Positions 22,842 through 34,613 of a DNA stretch of 64,000 nucleotides are shown here, in pieces. Source of the stretch: Xylogone sp. PMI_703 (lineage: Eukaryota; Ascomycota; Leotiomycetes). How positions within the stretch are numbered: the first letter of the stretch is position 1; each line of letters starts with the position of its first letter. Below the pieces are notes generated by a model. The model was not told where the DNA came from. It did no database searches and saw nothing but the letters and a program-made list of their open reading frames with translations. Where the stretch lies: NCBI GenBank assembly GCA_021399445.1, contig JAJTUQ010000003.1, positions 1,116,001 to 1,180,000 on the forward strand, written 5' to 3'. The position numbers and the translations under genes are program-made.

Positions 22842-23451
22842 GATTAGTGGTGCAAAGAGTTGGGAAAAAAAAGATAATGTACGAATTGATAAAATCACCT
22901 GGTGGATAGTCCATAATAATACTAAGAATTCAACTACCAAAGGGTTTGCATTCCAGTAGGTTATTTCATCCCTTGTGATGTAATTATGCAGGTGTTATTG
23001 AACGCGATCAATATTAGAAGGTAACGCCAAGTTGGTCAAGTGACCATAAAATCATTAAAATAAATATTTTCATCCAACGATTACCACATTTTGTTTGTAG
23101 TACAGTATATGCATTTGTGATAAAGCATATGCATCTATGATAGAGTATGTGCACTTGTGATAAAGTACATACATTTGTGATAAGAGCACACATACAAGCA
23201 AGCACAGCGCATACAGTATGTGCGTTTGTGGTTCGGCGAATTGCTGCATTTTGCTTTTAGTACAGCATATGCAGTATGTGCATTTGTGATATTATGCGGG
23301 CGTTATTGAACACAACCTCGGTCACATCAGGTTTGGTCAAGTGATTATATTATATTATTTGTTTCATCCGACGATTGAATATAGAAGACCCGCATGGCCT
23401 ACTGCCAAACCGGCGTAAACCTCGACCGAGTTTTTCAATCTCAATCCCATC
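22842..23451. promoter_or_regulatory. Bidirectional promoter of the LolE-like and LolT-like genes with duplicated blocks
   Basis: 610 bases between divergent starts. Block X occurs at 22984-23082 and 23292-23376 (common words GTTATTGAAC, TTGGTCAAGTGA and TTTCATCC.ACGATT), once near each gene. Block Y occurs at 23087-23128 and 23247-23290 (TAGTACAG.ATATGCA and TTTGTGAT). Between them lies a ladder of imperfect copies of a GTGCATTTGTGATA-like word. Differences between the X copies are mostly transitions. Confidence 0.7.
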
Positions 23452-25012
23452 ATGACAACTTCTAAAAATATTGGCAAACAGCAAATCCCGTTCGGCAAGC
23501 ACATGCTGAAGGCCTTTTGCATGGATCCGGAATACACCAATCTTAACGCACGTAAGTCATTTGCTTTGCATCGACGACCTCCTTTGATACAACCATGGAT
23601 CATGACTGATCAACCGTGTTTTAGCATCTTGTGGATCCTGGCCCAAGGTTGTTAGTGATCAGATGAAGGCTCTTTGGGCCAAGCTGGAGGCGAAACCTGA
23701 CTTGTTCTCGGAATTCTTGCAGGGTCAAATCCTGCAGGAGGCACGGCTGGGCATCTCGCAGCTTGTCCACGCTGCTGTGTCTGAGTGCATCTTCGTCTCC
23801 AACGCTACCACCGGTATCTTCACAGTCCTCTACAACTATCAGTTTGAGGAGCGGGACGTCGTCATGACGCTGTCGACCACCTACGGGGCCATCGACCACG
23901 CCATTGCTTCCTTGGCCGAAACTAGGCCTCTGCAGTCGCGCAAAGTGGAATTGGAATTCCCTACGACGCATCAGGATATTGTGTCCCGATTCGAGGCTAG
24001 CATCATACAGATCAAGGGGGAGGGTTTGCATCCGCGGCTGGCTGTTCTGGAGACCGTGGTGAGCATTCCTGCCGTACGGATGCCCTTTGAAGAGCTGATA
24101 CGCGTGTGTCAAAGAGAAGGTATCATGACCCTGGTGGATGGCGCGCACAGCGTCGGGCAATTTGGCGTAAATCTTCATGAGCTGCAGCCAGACTTTTTTG
24201 TTGCCGACTGCCACAAGTATGCGACTCGTCATCTCCATACATAGTTTTCATTCTGGCGTACGCTGACTCGACTTTCCACCTTCACCAGGTGGCTGTATGT
24301 GCCTCGACCGTGTGCCCTCCTGTACGCCGCGCAGCGTAACCAGCACATGTTCCGCTCCACGATCCCAACATCTTTCGGATTCATTCCCAAAGGCGGTCAG
24401 TCTATGCTGCCTCTCTGGACCCAGATGGTCAGCTCTGGCTCGACGTTGTCCCCGTTTGAGACTCTGTTCACCTTCACAGCAACAAGTGACAACATGCCCC
24501 ATATGTGTATCCCGACCGCCCTCCGCTTTAGACGGGACATCTGCGGTGGGGAGGCCGCCATCTACGAATATATACGTCGGCTCGCCAAGGAGGGCGGAGA
24601 TAGAGTTGCTAGCATCCTGCAGACGGAGGTGCTGGAGGAGCCAACTCTTGTGCCCGGAGCTGGCAGTCAAATGAGAGACTGCGGTCTCGCAACAGTAAGA
24701 TTGCCTTTGGCCATCGCCACTAGCACCTCAGCTACCCTATCTAAAGGTTCATATGCTCTACTGACTAAGGAAGAGATGGGGCCGGCGGCGCGGTACTTGA
24801 CCAAATCTCTAGCCGACACTTATAAGACGTGGTTACCAATTATCGACTACAAAGGATGGATCTGGGCAAGGCTATGCGCCCAGATCTACTTGGAAATGAG
24901 TGACTTTGAGTACGTTGGAAATGCTCTCAAGGTACTATGCGAGAGGATCGCCAAGAGGGAGACTGGAGAGGAGAGCCAAAGTCTTCTACTGCTAGAGAGT
25001 ACGGAGAAGTAG
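23452..25012 (+). CDS. Class V aminotransferase-fold PLP enzyme, LolT-like
   Basis: Three exons (23452-23551, 23625-24216, 24289-25012) give 471 residues. It is an aspartate-aminotransferase-fold PLP protein of class V, related to isopenicillin-N-epimerase-like and cysteine-desulfurase-like enzymes. Visible are the N-terminal anchor LNAPSCGSWP, the cofactor-stacking region around SNATTGI, the Asp-His pair in LVDGAHSVGQ and the Schiff-base Lys231 in ADCHKW, which spans the second intron. No transmembrane or signal segment is seen. LolT of the loline pathway is a class V PLP enzyme linked to formation of the pyrrolizidine ring; family, length and the adjacent LolE-like gene support that assignment. 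A desulfurase or epimerase acting elsewhere is the alternative. Confidence 0.9.
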
Positions 25013-25160
25013 ATCTAAAATCTCAGTCTTCAACCAATCTCAAAATTTAACAAAATGAAATTAAGATGCATCATCATATTAATTACCCAGTGACGACGGG
25101 GCCTCATACCCACAATAAGTTATTTGTAGAACGAAAAGCTCTCTTTAGAAACTTTAGAAA

Positions 25161-26855
25161 CTAAGCAAATTTACCTAATGCCACCTGTTCGAACCCTTCT
25201 AACCCGTTTGCTAGACAGCTCTCCAGCTCAATGCGATATAGCAGCAATCCTCCAATCCAGGTTTTATCCTTTCTCATCTTTCTCCCTTTATTCTCACTGC
25301 TGCGAGGGTGGTTATGGTACAACGACTTCACCCAGAACCCTTCTATCTTTTGCTGCCACACACCGTGGGACTTGCTAGCTGCTTCCAACTGAGATATGCC
25401 TGCCCGTTGGCAGTGGGAGATTATTCGGCAAAGCCACTCGACTTGGACGGTGATAACCGCAGGGGAGTTGACGAGCAGCGTAGGACACTGTGGCCCATAA
25501 AGGAAGAACATGTTAGGGAACTGGTTGATGGCCATTCCGAGGTGTGACTGGACGCCTTCGGACCAGGCATCTTCAAGAGCGATGCCGTTCCTCCCTCGGA
25601 TATTGAGGCTCTTGAGCCCGCTGGCATCGTCGCCGAATCCCGTGGCCAGAATGATGGCATCAAACTCAATCGTCCGCCCATGCGCGCGGATGCCCGTCTC
25701 CGTTATGGCCTCAATTGGCTGCTCGCCGCCAATGTCGACAATATCCACCTTGTGCTGATCTATGACCTCGTAGAGGTCCTCTTCCAAGCAGGGCCGCTTG
25801 ACGCCGAAAGGGAGGTCTGGGACTTCAGGGACCAGCAGCTTTCGCTTGGTTACATCGCTGATCCGGGCTCGCGTCTTCTCAGCCCAGAAGGTGTACGCAT
25901 CCCAGTTGGCCTGAAGATTCTGACAAAGATCTCGGAACCCTCCCATCCAAAAGGCAAAGCCGCCCTCGAGATAGCACTTCTGGTAGAAGAGGTTCCGCTC
26001 CTCCGCCGGAACAGTCAGCGCGTCCTGGTCGCGGAGCGAGTAGTGGAAGCCATTAAAAGTCTGGAGGCTGAGCTGCAAGGCTTCTCGCTGGTCGTCAGAT
26101 CCAGCTGTTGTCTTGTCTGCTGGGCCGCTGCTGCTGCTGCTATACTTACGCAGAGTGAGAGATGGAGTCTGCTGGTAGATTGTCATGGCCGCAGCGACCT
26201 TGCCGACAGACTGGATTATTTGAACCCCACTGGGTCCGGTGCCAATGACAGCCACCCTCTTGTTACGCATGTCCACAGCATCGTGAACCGGCCATTTCGC
26301 AGTGTGATAAATGGGCCCACGAAACCGGACCAAACCCGGTATCTGGGGGATATTAAGCACGGAGGAGAAGCCGACGGCTGGAATGAGCCATTGCGCCTTG
26401 GCCTGTCTGCCATCTTCCAGTGAGACAGTCCATTTCTGCATGGTTTCCGAGTACTCAGCCCCGGAAACCGCTGCACCGAACTCGAAACTGGAAGATATAT
26501 CCCATTGCGTGTCGACGTGGTCAAAGTATCTGAGCATTTCTGCTCGAGTCGGGAATTGCTCTCTCCATTGCCAGTCCCGGAGAAGCTCTGCATCGTAAAA
26601 CTGGTAAAAAGGGAAGGGGCTGTCAACTGCTGCCCCGGGGTACGCGTTCTCACGCCAAACGCCTCCGAGACTTTCCTGGCGCTCGAATCCGCGGACTCGA
26701 AACCCTAACTGACGGCATCTCCAAAACGAGTCAGTACTGTATTCAGTCTTCATAGGTATATATATATTAGAACTATATTGGACTCACTTGTATGCGGCCA
26801 GAATACCGGAGAAACCGGCACCGATAACGATAATATCCAATTCTTCCAATGTCAT
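25161..26855 (-). CDS. FAD-dependent monooxygenase of Baeyer-Villiger type, LolF-like
   Basis: Two exons, 26855-26788 and 26718-25161, give 541 residues. The acceptor at 26719 was chosen because it restores the frame into CRQLGFRVRGFE, with a CTGAC branch 15-20 bases before. The FAD-binding loop GAGFSG is at residues 12-17, the NADPH loop GTGPSG at 182-187, and the class B fingerprint FRGPIYHTAKWP at 155-166 matches FxGxxxHxxxW. The motif ATGF appears near the C-terminal third. Such enzymes insert oxygen into ketones or oxidise nitrogen. LolF of the loline pathway is an FAD monooxygenase of about this length, proposed to oxidise the proline-derived intermediate. The gene is divergent from the LolC-like gene. 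A run of serines near residue 220 is an unremarkable loop insertion. Confidence 0.9.
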
Positions 26856-27808
26856 TTGAATGATTCATCGAATAGCTCTCTCAATAATGGTTACTAGAGT
26901 ACGAGGTAGAATCGGGGTAACCAATTCCAAACCACATTCCATATAACAATTTACGGAGTAGAACTAGTTCTAGCTACTTGTGGAACCCTGAGCACTACTA
27001 CTAGCCAAGTCTTTCATTATTTATTGTAGTTTCGGCTTGTAAAATCCACTAGCACGGAAAACCAACATGGATCCTAATCTGAGTAAGTATCGTTATACTG
27101 CTTTTGAGGTATTCTGTGGCAACCGGGGTACTCGCCGGTAATTTTATGAAAATTCCGGCCTAAGTGTAAAGCAGCGTTAAATTTCACCTTTAGTAGGAAT
27201 AGGATGTGTTTCGCACTCCCCGCCCTGCTAGCGGATTATACCGTACAATACTTATCTTATGGCTTTACCAAAGTATTTGAGAGCTGGTTACATGCAAGGG
27301 ATATACCGTACAATACTTATCTTATGGCTTTACCAAAGTATTTGAGAGCTGGTTGCATGCAAGGGATATACCGACGATTATCGAGTTCAGTCCCGCATCT
27401 GCATGTGTTGGGGCACCTCTCTTTTACTAAAAGAGGGGTCTTGACTTGACAGGGCTGACTTTGGAGCTACCCTAATACAGTTAGACTATTACACTAAATT
27501 TAATAAGACTACTAGCTTATTCTTCATCAGCTTCATCTTCTAAAATAAACAAATTTTATATTTAAAATTTTTTCTGTTAAAATAAATTAAGGTTTCATTG
27601 ATAATGATAATTTTAATCAAAATAACGAGGAATATTTCCGTTTTATGTTTAAATTTAATAAATTTATCTTGGGAATTTTTAGCTATTCTTATTTAAATTA
27701 TTAGTGTGTGAACGTCAACTCCTTAAATGACGGAAGGATTAGAACTCGACGTCAGTTTGAATATTCAATCTATCCTCCTGACCTTTTTCCATATCGCAAT
27801 CAAGCAAG
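26856..27808. promoter_or_regulatory. Bidirectional region between LolF-like and LolC-like genes
   Basis: 953 bases between divergent starts. It contains the 65-base tandem repeat at 27238-27373 and an AT-rich block at about 27480-27710. No coding frame of its own was recognised; a short frame over the tandem repeat is a by-product of the duplication. Confidence 0.55.
27238..27373 (+). repeat. Tandem repeat, 65-base unit, two copies
   Basis: Copy 1 starts at 27238 and copy 2 at 27303, both with ATACCGTACAATACTTATC. They differ at one base (A at 27290, G at 27355), and the first few bases of a third copy follow at 27368. The single transition shows that the duplication is recent. Confidence 0.9.
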
Positions 27809-29493
27809 ATGATACTCGGTACTGACGGTCCCACTTCCCACTCCAGTCAGAATGCTTCATGGGAGTTCGAAACTCAATTGCTTCATGCCGGGTATGTTCT
27901 CTGGCATAAATGTCAAATAATATGAGTTTGCGGACTAAACACTTCTCTCTTTAAGCTCTTTCCCGGACATTTTAGGCAGTTGCGCTGTACCAGTATATAG
28001 CTCGGCAGTAAGACAAAGCAACAACCTCAAAGATAAAGGCTCACGAACCATGACTGTCATAGGCCTTTAGGTTCAACAATATATCGCATGGGGCTCGCCT
28101 TCTGAACCTGACCGAGTTCGGAAGTTTCTACAGCCGTTTCACCAATGCATGTCGCCTTTCCACTCCCTCATCGCTAATATATAGTCAGTGTGCTGATTGC
28201 AGTAAAATAGCCCACTGTCAATGTCTTCCAAAATCGCATGGCCGAGTTGGAAGGTGGCGTGGCTGCTTGTGGCGTTGCATCCGGCTCTGCAGCTGTTGCT
28301 ATGACCATATTGGCTCTTGCAGGCGCCGGCGACAACTTTATCTCGTCATTTCACGTTCACGCTGGCACCTTTCACCAGTTCAATACCTTGGCCAAACAGA
28401 TGGGCATCGAATGCCGCTTCATTGAGTCCACAAGCCCCGCGGACTTTGCGGCTGCTATCGATGAAAAGACCAAGCTTGTCTGGATTGAAAGCATCAGCAA
28501 TCCTGGCAACGTGATTCTGGACTTCAAGGCGCTTTCGCTTGTTTGCCGCAACAATGGCATTCCATTGATTGTAAAATTGAACCCGACTCACTTTGAAGAT
28601 TGTGAACTAATGGTTTCAGTGCGATAATACCTTTGGCTGTGCTGGATACTTCTGTCGTCCCATCGAACACGGCGCCGACATCGTCATTCACTCGGCCTCC
28701 AAGTGGATCGGTGGCCATGGTACCACGATAGGCGGCATTATTATCGATGGTGGCACTTTTGACTGGGGTGGTCACCCAGGTCGGTTTCCCCAGTTCCACG
28801 ACCCTAAGACGAAGCTATGGGAGCGTTTCTCCCATCGGGCCTTTGCCGTCCGCTGCCAGTTTGAGATCCTGCGTGATACAGGAAGTACGCTCAGCGCCTC
28901 TGCGGCTCAGCAGCTGCTCATAGGCCTCGAGTCTATTGCCGTGCGCTGCGATCGTCATGCGCAAAACACAGCAGACATGGCAGACTGGCTGCGAAAACAG
29001 CCCCTCGTGGCCTGGGTTAATTACATCGGCCATAAAGACCACCAGTATCACCAGGAAGCTCTCAAGTACTTCAAAAGAGGATTCGGCTCTGTCATTTGCT
29101 TCGGTCTAAGAGGCGGATACGAAGCATCCGCCAGATTCTGTAATGCCTTGAAAATGGTCATCATGACCACCAAGTACGAAATATTCCACCTTCTATTTTT
29201 CTACCAGTCTAATCTGTTTTGACAGTCTTGGTGATGCCAAAACCATCATTCTCCACCCAGCTTCGACCACGCACGAACACTTCAGCCCCGAGGAGCGGGC
29301 AAAGAGCGGGGTTACAGAGGACATGATCAGGCTGTCTGTCGGTATTGAACAGATTAGGGATATTAAGGCCGACTTCAAGCAGGCTTTTGAACATATAACA
29401 GAGTCTGGTGAGATTCGCAATACTAACAAGGAAAAGATCCATCTTCAGAACGAAATCAACCGTCGCCTCTACGGGCCTTCAGCACATCTATAG
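27809..29493 (+). CDS. Gamma-class PLP enzyme (Cys/Met metabolism family), LolC-like
   Basis: Six exons (27809-27891, 27956-28007, 28063-28146, 28211-28570, 28620-29173, 29226-29493) give 466 residues. It reads as an O-acetylhomoserine sulfhydrylase/cystathionine gamma-synthase-type protein: [11 protein letters not shown] at the start, [32 protein letters not shown], the Schiff-base Lys221 in HSASKW, GGHGT after it, and [16 protein letters not shown] near the end. This family replaces the gamma-substituent of activated homoserine. LolC, the first loline enzyme, belongs here and is understood to join O-acetylhomoserine to proline through nitrogen. The third intron (28147-28210) has a GC donor (GCATGT) instead of GT. 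A housekeeping sulfhydrylase is the alternative, but the neighbours favour LolC-like. Confidence 0.9.
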
Positions 29494-30016
29494 GAATATG
29501 AGGGCAGTCTAACGCAGTTTTTGTAGTATCTTTAAATATGACATGAATATTCTCTCCCGTTCCACATTTGCTAGTTCTGTGTTGTATGTGTGAATTGGTC
29601 GCTTGGTTCTGTAATGTACAAACTTGATACTTTCAGTCATATATCTGTACTCCTACGCTGTCGCAATGACAAGAGAACTTGTATGATTGAATCTTGAGCG
29701 GGGAGCCAAGAATGTCTTGCGTAGATATAATATTGAGGTATCGAGGTGAGTTCTTATATTATATTTCGAGAACAATCGAATTCGTGCTTAAAGGTTCGAA
29801 TACAAAGAATGCCTTAGATCCCTTTGATTACGTGGCACGGATGTCACATCACACAAAGCAGTGAGTTATGCATGCATACGTTATATCTCAAACGGATATA
29901 AAGCAGGCCCGTTCCAGCTCTCTACCCTCTTTCCATTTCCTAGTTCATCACCCTATCTCACTCATCGAAGACGTATTTTAGTTTCAAGATTCATCTTAAT
30001 CCAGGCTATTATCAGG
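29494..30016. other. Intergenic with LolO-like promoter
   Basis: 523 bases without a gene. TATAAA at 29897-29902 lies 115 bases before the LolO-like start. Confidence 0.5.
29897..29902 (+). promoter_or_regulatory. TATA-like box of the LolO-like gene
   Basis: TATAAA followed by GCAGG, 115 bases before the ATG at 30017, a spacing similar to other boxes in this window. Confidence 0.5.
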
Positions 30017-31183
30017 ATGGCTATCAACAAAACATCTAAGGAGCTTGCTAGCATTCCCGTTATGGATTTCAAGGCTATTCATATCAGCACCGGGAATGAG
30101 CGCAAGAATTACTTGGGTCAGCTTGATGAGGCTTTCAGCCATCACGGTGCTATTTACGTGATCAATCATAGTATTGGAACGGACATGGTGGACGAAGCAT
30201 TCGCATGGGTAAGTAAATTCCATCTTGTGCTGACTTCCTCGACCGAGGGACTGTAAACCAAACATCTTCTCATATACACACAGTCCAAGAAATTTTTCGA
30301 CCTACCTATAGCAGTCAAAAATCTGGTTCACTTCCCCCCGGACGGAGGCAAGCACTTTGAAGGCTGGACAGGCGTAGGCGATGCCTTCTCCTCCCAAGGC
30401 GTCTGGGATGCCGAGGAGATCCAGAGACTGCGTAAGGAGACCCCAACGGAAATCAAGGAGGCCATGGAGATGCGAGACCCTTGCGGGACTTACACTGGCG
30501 GCACTGATCTGAACCTAATTGAGAAGCATCTTCCGGGCTTCCTCGATTTCCTTAAGATGTGGTTCGCAGCCTGCTTCAAGCAGTCTCTTGAGAATATGCG
30601 CCTCGTGTGTGAGATCCTCGGTATGGAGGACGTCGACTACATAGGCAAGATGTTTCAGCCCCGCCACTTATGCACCCACACAACCTGGAACTACTTCTTG
30701 GGCATGCCACTCTCGCCACTGGCCAGCGGATCACCAGTGAATCGGTTGAATGCGCACACCGACTACGGCCAGTTCACCATGCTCTTCCAGGACATGGTGG
30801 GAGGTCTCGAGCTTTACGACTACGAGAAGAATATCTACTGCCCTGTGGCCCCCATCAAGGGCGCCATGATTTTGCAGGTTGGCGATCTGCTCGAGAAGCA
30901 GACCAACGGCAGGTGGCTCAGCGCCCTTCACAGGGTGACGGCTCCGAGCTGCTACATGTACGAAGGGAGCCCGACGGCCAGTGATGAACTGGCTAGGCGA
31001 TACTCGCTTGTGTTCTTCGGACACTTAAACCCTGAAAGGATCGTTGAACCTCTCCCTGGTTGCGAGAAGCCAGGGAAGTGGAGCACATTTGAGTGGAATG
31101 ATCAAGTGACGGCTGGAGAGTGGATGGCCCGCAGAGTTGCTTTAGAGTATGGTAGTAAACCAGAGGTCATACGTGCACTGTAA
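30017..31183 (+). CDS. 2-oxoglutarate/Fe(II)-dependent oxygenase (DIOX type), LolO-like
   Basis: Two exons, 30017-30208 and 30284-31183, give 363 residues. The N-terminal DIOX_N part shows IPVMDF and FFDLPIAVKN. The catalytic jelly-roll has the iron ligands His222 and Asp224 in NAHTDYGQFTMLF and His280 in ALHRVTAP, and the 2-oxoglutarate clamp Arg303-x-Ser305 in RRYSLVFF. All residues needed for activity are present. LolO is the oxygenase that builds the ether bridge of loline from 1-exo-acetamidopyrrolizidine, and it has this architecture and about this length. Other fungal enzymes of the same class carry out hydroxylation, desaturation or epoxidation, so an ether bridge cannot be assumed here. 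Confidence 0.92.
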
Positions 31184-32244
31184 TGTTGCGCAGGCGATGA
31201 CGGATGCAGATATCTGATAGCCCGATAGGCCGTCAAATTTTCATGGCGTGCTATCCTTGCCACGAAAACAGAAGGAATTCTTGGGCACTGAATTGGAAAT
31301 AATACCAGTCACACTACATATTATACCAATAAAATGTTCAGATGCACCGACAAATCACGTAAGGGGTATCTACAATGTTTTCGTTATTATACAGATTAGT
31401 ACAATATGATAAAAAACAAACCCGATCACCCGACACTCTTTTCGTTCCACAGCTTTTAATCCATGGTATGCAATGTAACAGGTTTATCCAACATTTTTCT
31501 ATTTATCCCACTCCACAACGATTGGTCCATGATATTAAATAGAATACGAAACAAATTGAACTAGTCACCCGACACCTTTTTTTGCTTTTAATCTGCTCGG
31601 AGAGGCAATTCCTGGCAATCTTGTTGGCTTTTGAAATCTGGAAGCTTTGTAGTAAGTAACCTTATTTTTGGAAGCGTTGAAACATACATATGCATTATTC
31701 AGCTGAGCAACATGTATGTTCAGCGTGGTGTCATATGGTTTCATATCTTTATCTCACCGCCAGTTATAGATTCTTTGCTTTGCAGCCCGTACAGCAGTTT
31801 ATAGAGAGAAAGTTTGTAAAATAGCCTGTAGAATGAGCGGAGCGAATAGCAAGCTTGCTTGTATTATAGATATTATGGATCAAAAGTAGTGGAACGAAGT
31901 GAGTGAAAGGGTGCGGGTCACTAGGCTTACTTTGTACTAGTAGCACGTAGTACCAGCCGTATAAGACCATGTCCATATGCAGCAATAAAATGTTGGGTTC
32001 GTCGCGGTCGTACAGATCAAAGGGTGGAAAAGTTGATATTGAAGCTAGCCTTGAATGGCACTTTTATGATTCCTTCACAGCTTCTGTGCTAGTCCCTTTT
32101 CGGCAATCATAATTTGCTAGGGCAGAGTACTTTGTGATTTCTCTTTTAACTTTCTGCCATTTTTACAACTGATAGAGAAAGATTCCTAGATTTGATTTTG
32201 CTAATTCCATTTGCTCTCAGCAGCCTTAAGGTTACCTGACAGAC
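31184..32244. other. Intergenic, no gene seen
   Basis: About 1 kb. Around 31820-31920 are GAGCGGAGCGAA- and GAACGAAGTGAGTG-like words and the palindrome AGCAAGCTTGCT, which may be a remnant of a small repeat; I could not define its ends. Confidence 0.4.
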
Positions 32245-34006
32245 ATGGGTTTCGAATTATTCATTGTTGGCCATTTTTGGCAGATACTTGCAAGTATCTC
32301 AGTTATATACTTTGCGAGGAAGATTGTAGTATATAATCGGCTCCGAAAGTTTCATGGCCCTCCGCTGTCTGGCTTTACCAATTTTTTCCATAATAGGGCA
32401 TTTATAGGGAAACGTTGCTATGAATGGTATACACATATCAGTGAGACGTATGGTGAATATCCCCCACTAAGCATGGTTTCGTCGCGCTATTTTAACGCTT
32501 CACAGGACCTATTGCACGAATTGGGCCGAATATCCTCATCACCTCTTCCCCAGAAGTTTGGGCTCATGTGAATATCAAGCCGGCATATAAGCGATCGATC
32601 TGGTATTATCGTGCTCTTCGAATCGAGCATGGACGTGACCATATCTTTAGTCAGACTGATAATTATAAGCATGCTCAACGCAGGAAGCAAATGGCTCCGG
32701 CGTGAGTGAAGACTTCAGGTTTTCTCATATATTAGCTAATATACTTTAAGATATTCCGGAAAGGAGACACCGGAGCTTGAACCAACCATCGATGCTCGTC
32801 TTTGTGACCTCTTGAATCTTGTCAGGTCCAAATATCTGTCAACCGAGACCCGAGTCGTGCCTATAGATCTGGCAAAGAAAGTCCAATTTTTCGCGTTGGA
32901 CATAATTAGCACCATTGGACTGGGCACATGTTTCGGTATGCTTAATAACGATTCTGACGTCTCCGATTATGCCAAATCAAGTGAGAATGGACTCTACTTA
33001 AGTGGAATTGCGATTGGTCTTGGGTTTGGGCTTGTCGCTCAACTTCCGTGGATAGGAAAATTCATTGCGCCAACGCCCAAAGATCCCACTGGATTTGGCA
33101 AGATGATGGCGACATGTTTTCGATACGTCGATGAACGAGCAGCGAAACCAATTGATGCTCCATCTGATATGCTTGCTTCATTTATGAGACATGGACTGAC
33201 CCACGATGAGCTACGTTCAGAGGCCTTAGAACAGATATTTGCCGGGTCTGATAACACGGCAAGTAGTATTCGCGGCTCATTGCTTTATATCATGACAAAC
33301 CCTCGAATCTACCGCAAGCTCCAACATGAGATTGACGAGGTAGTCCGGACTGGCATTCTTTCAGAGATCGGTTCTAAGATTGTGTCTTATGCTCAAGCCA
33401 AACAACTTCCCTATCTCCAAGCCGTTATCAGGGAGGGAATTCGTATGTTCACACCTGCGGTAAACATATTTCCTAGAGATGTCCCACCTGAAGGAGACAC
33501 TGTTACCGTCAATGGCAAGCCAGTGTTTCTTCCGGGAGGCACCTGTATTGGGTATTCAGGTTATGCTATGCAGCATGACCAAACCATATATGGAGAAGAC
33601 GCGAATACTTTCAGACCTGAGCGGTGGTTCGAAAATGATCCTGAGAAGCTCGCGGCCATGATTAAAACTAATGACTTGGTGTTTGGATATGGCCACTGGC
33701 AGTGCCTTGGTAAACCAATTGCTTATATTGAGATCAACAAAATAATCTTTGAAGTAAGTATCATCCAAAGAACTTAAAACCGATATGTACGTTACGGAAT
33801 CTTACCGATGTGTTCGCAGTTACTGAGAAATTTTGACCTCGCCCTCATAAATCCATCCGTGTAAGTTCCTTTTATTTATGTGGTGGTGCTTCTATCGGAT
33901 GCTATTATCATTATATAATAACACGAAAGATAGGCCCTGGAATGCGAGAAACATTGTTGGGATTCATTACATATCGGATATGTGGGTTCAGGTGACGGAA
34001 AGATAG
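32245..34006 (+). CDS. Cytochrome P450 monooxygenase B (pisatin-demethylase-like group)
   Basis: Five exons (32245-32452, 32506-32701, 32751-33753, 33820-33860, 33934-34006) give 506 residues. It has an N-terminal membrane anchor (residues 7-24) and then RKFHGPPLSGF. The I-helix is FAGSDNTASS, the K-helix EGIR, the PERW motif is present, and the haem loop FGYGHWQCLG places Cys453 on the iron. The end PWNARN.VGIHYISDMWVQVTER is characteristic of the pisatin-demethylase-like (CYP57-related) branch. Only the two small 3' exons make this ending visible. It follows the LolO-like gene in the same direction. It may perform the late oxidation that LolP does in lolines, or another decoration; there is no motif to decide. 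Confidence 0.88.
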
Positions 34007-34613
34007 CCTGGTAATTTGGATAAAGGAACGAATGGTTTATTGCCGTAACCTGGATAATCCTGGATGATCACATCTTTTGTATTAGAAGGACCGGAAAACA
34101 GACCTGTCTAACTTTATAATCATTTACACACTTCAAAATTGAAATTAACGCTGTAAAACTATAACATAACGCAAAAATAAGTCGTTCGAAACCCATTTTA
34201 GCGAAAATCGACCAAAATTGTATTCTGCCCTTAATAATCATTAATTATTATAATTTTACCTAGTCAACATTTTATATAGATTATACAATTGGAGTTCCCT
34301 AGCGGCTGTTAGAAGCTGAAAGTGGATTAATATCTCGGGGTTAATCATGCAGAGATCCTAGATATGTGTGTGACATATGCCGCGAGGGTTCTAGTGGTTA
34401 TAAAAAACCGGACGTGGTTGGCACCTCAAAGCTTCCGAGGATTGGTCCGGAGCTACACAGAACCCAGACCAATTGGAGAGATGTTGTTTAGGTATATAAT
34501 ATACCTTCCCTCTCATTGTCCCGACATCTCAACACTCGTCCTTCATCACTCTTGCCAAAATCGCTCGACTTGGCTCCCTTCTTATAATTCTTCTGAGATT
34601 TTCCACCGCCAAA
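34007..34613. other. Intergenic with acetyltransferase promoter
   Basis: 607 bases, AT-rich at 34120-34290. The palindromic TATA region GGTATATAATATACC at 34491-34505 lies about 115 bases before the acetyltransferase start. Confidence 0.5.

Noticed and set aside
22842..22940. Upstream start for the PhyH gene at 22940
   Set aside because: Adds a hydrophobic leader not expected in a cytosolic PhyH enzyme; the ATG at 22841 begins right before the family's first conserved helix.
27204..27449. 81-codon frame spanning the 65-base tandem repeat
   Set aside because: The open frame arises from the duplication itself; the repeat unit is not a multiple of three, so the two copies are read in different frames.
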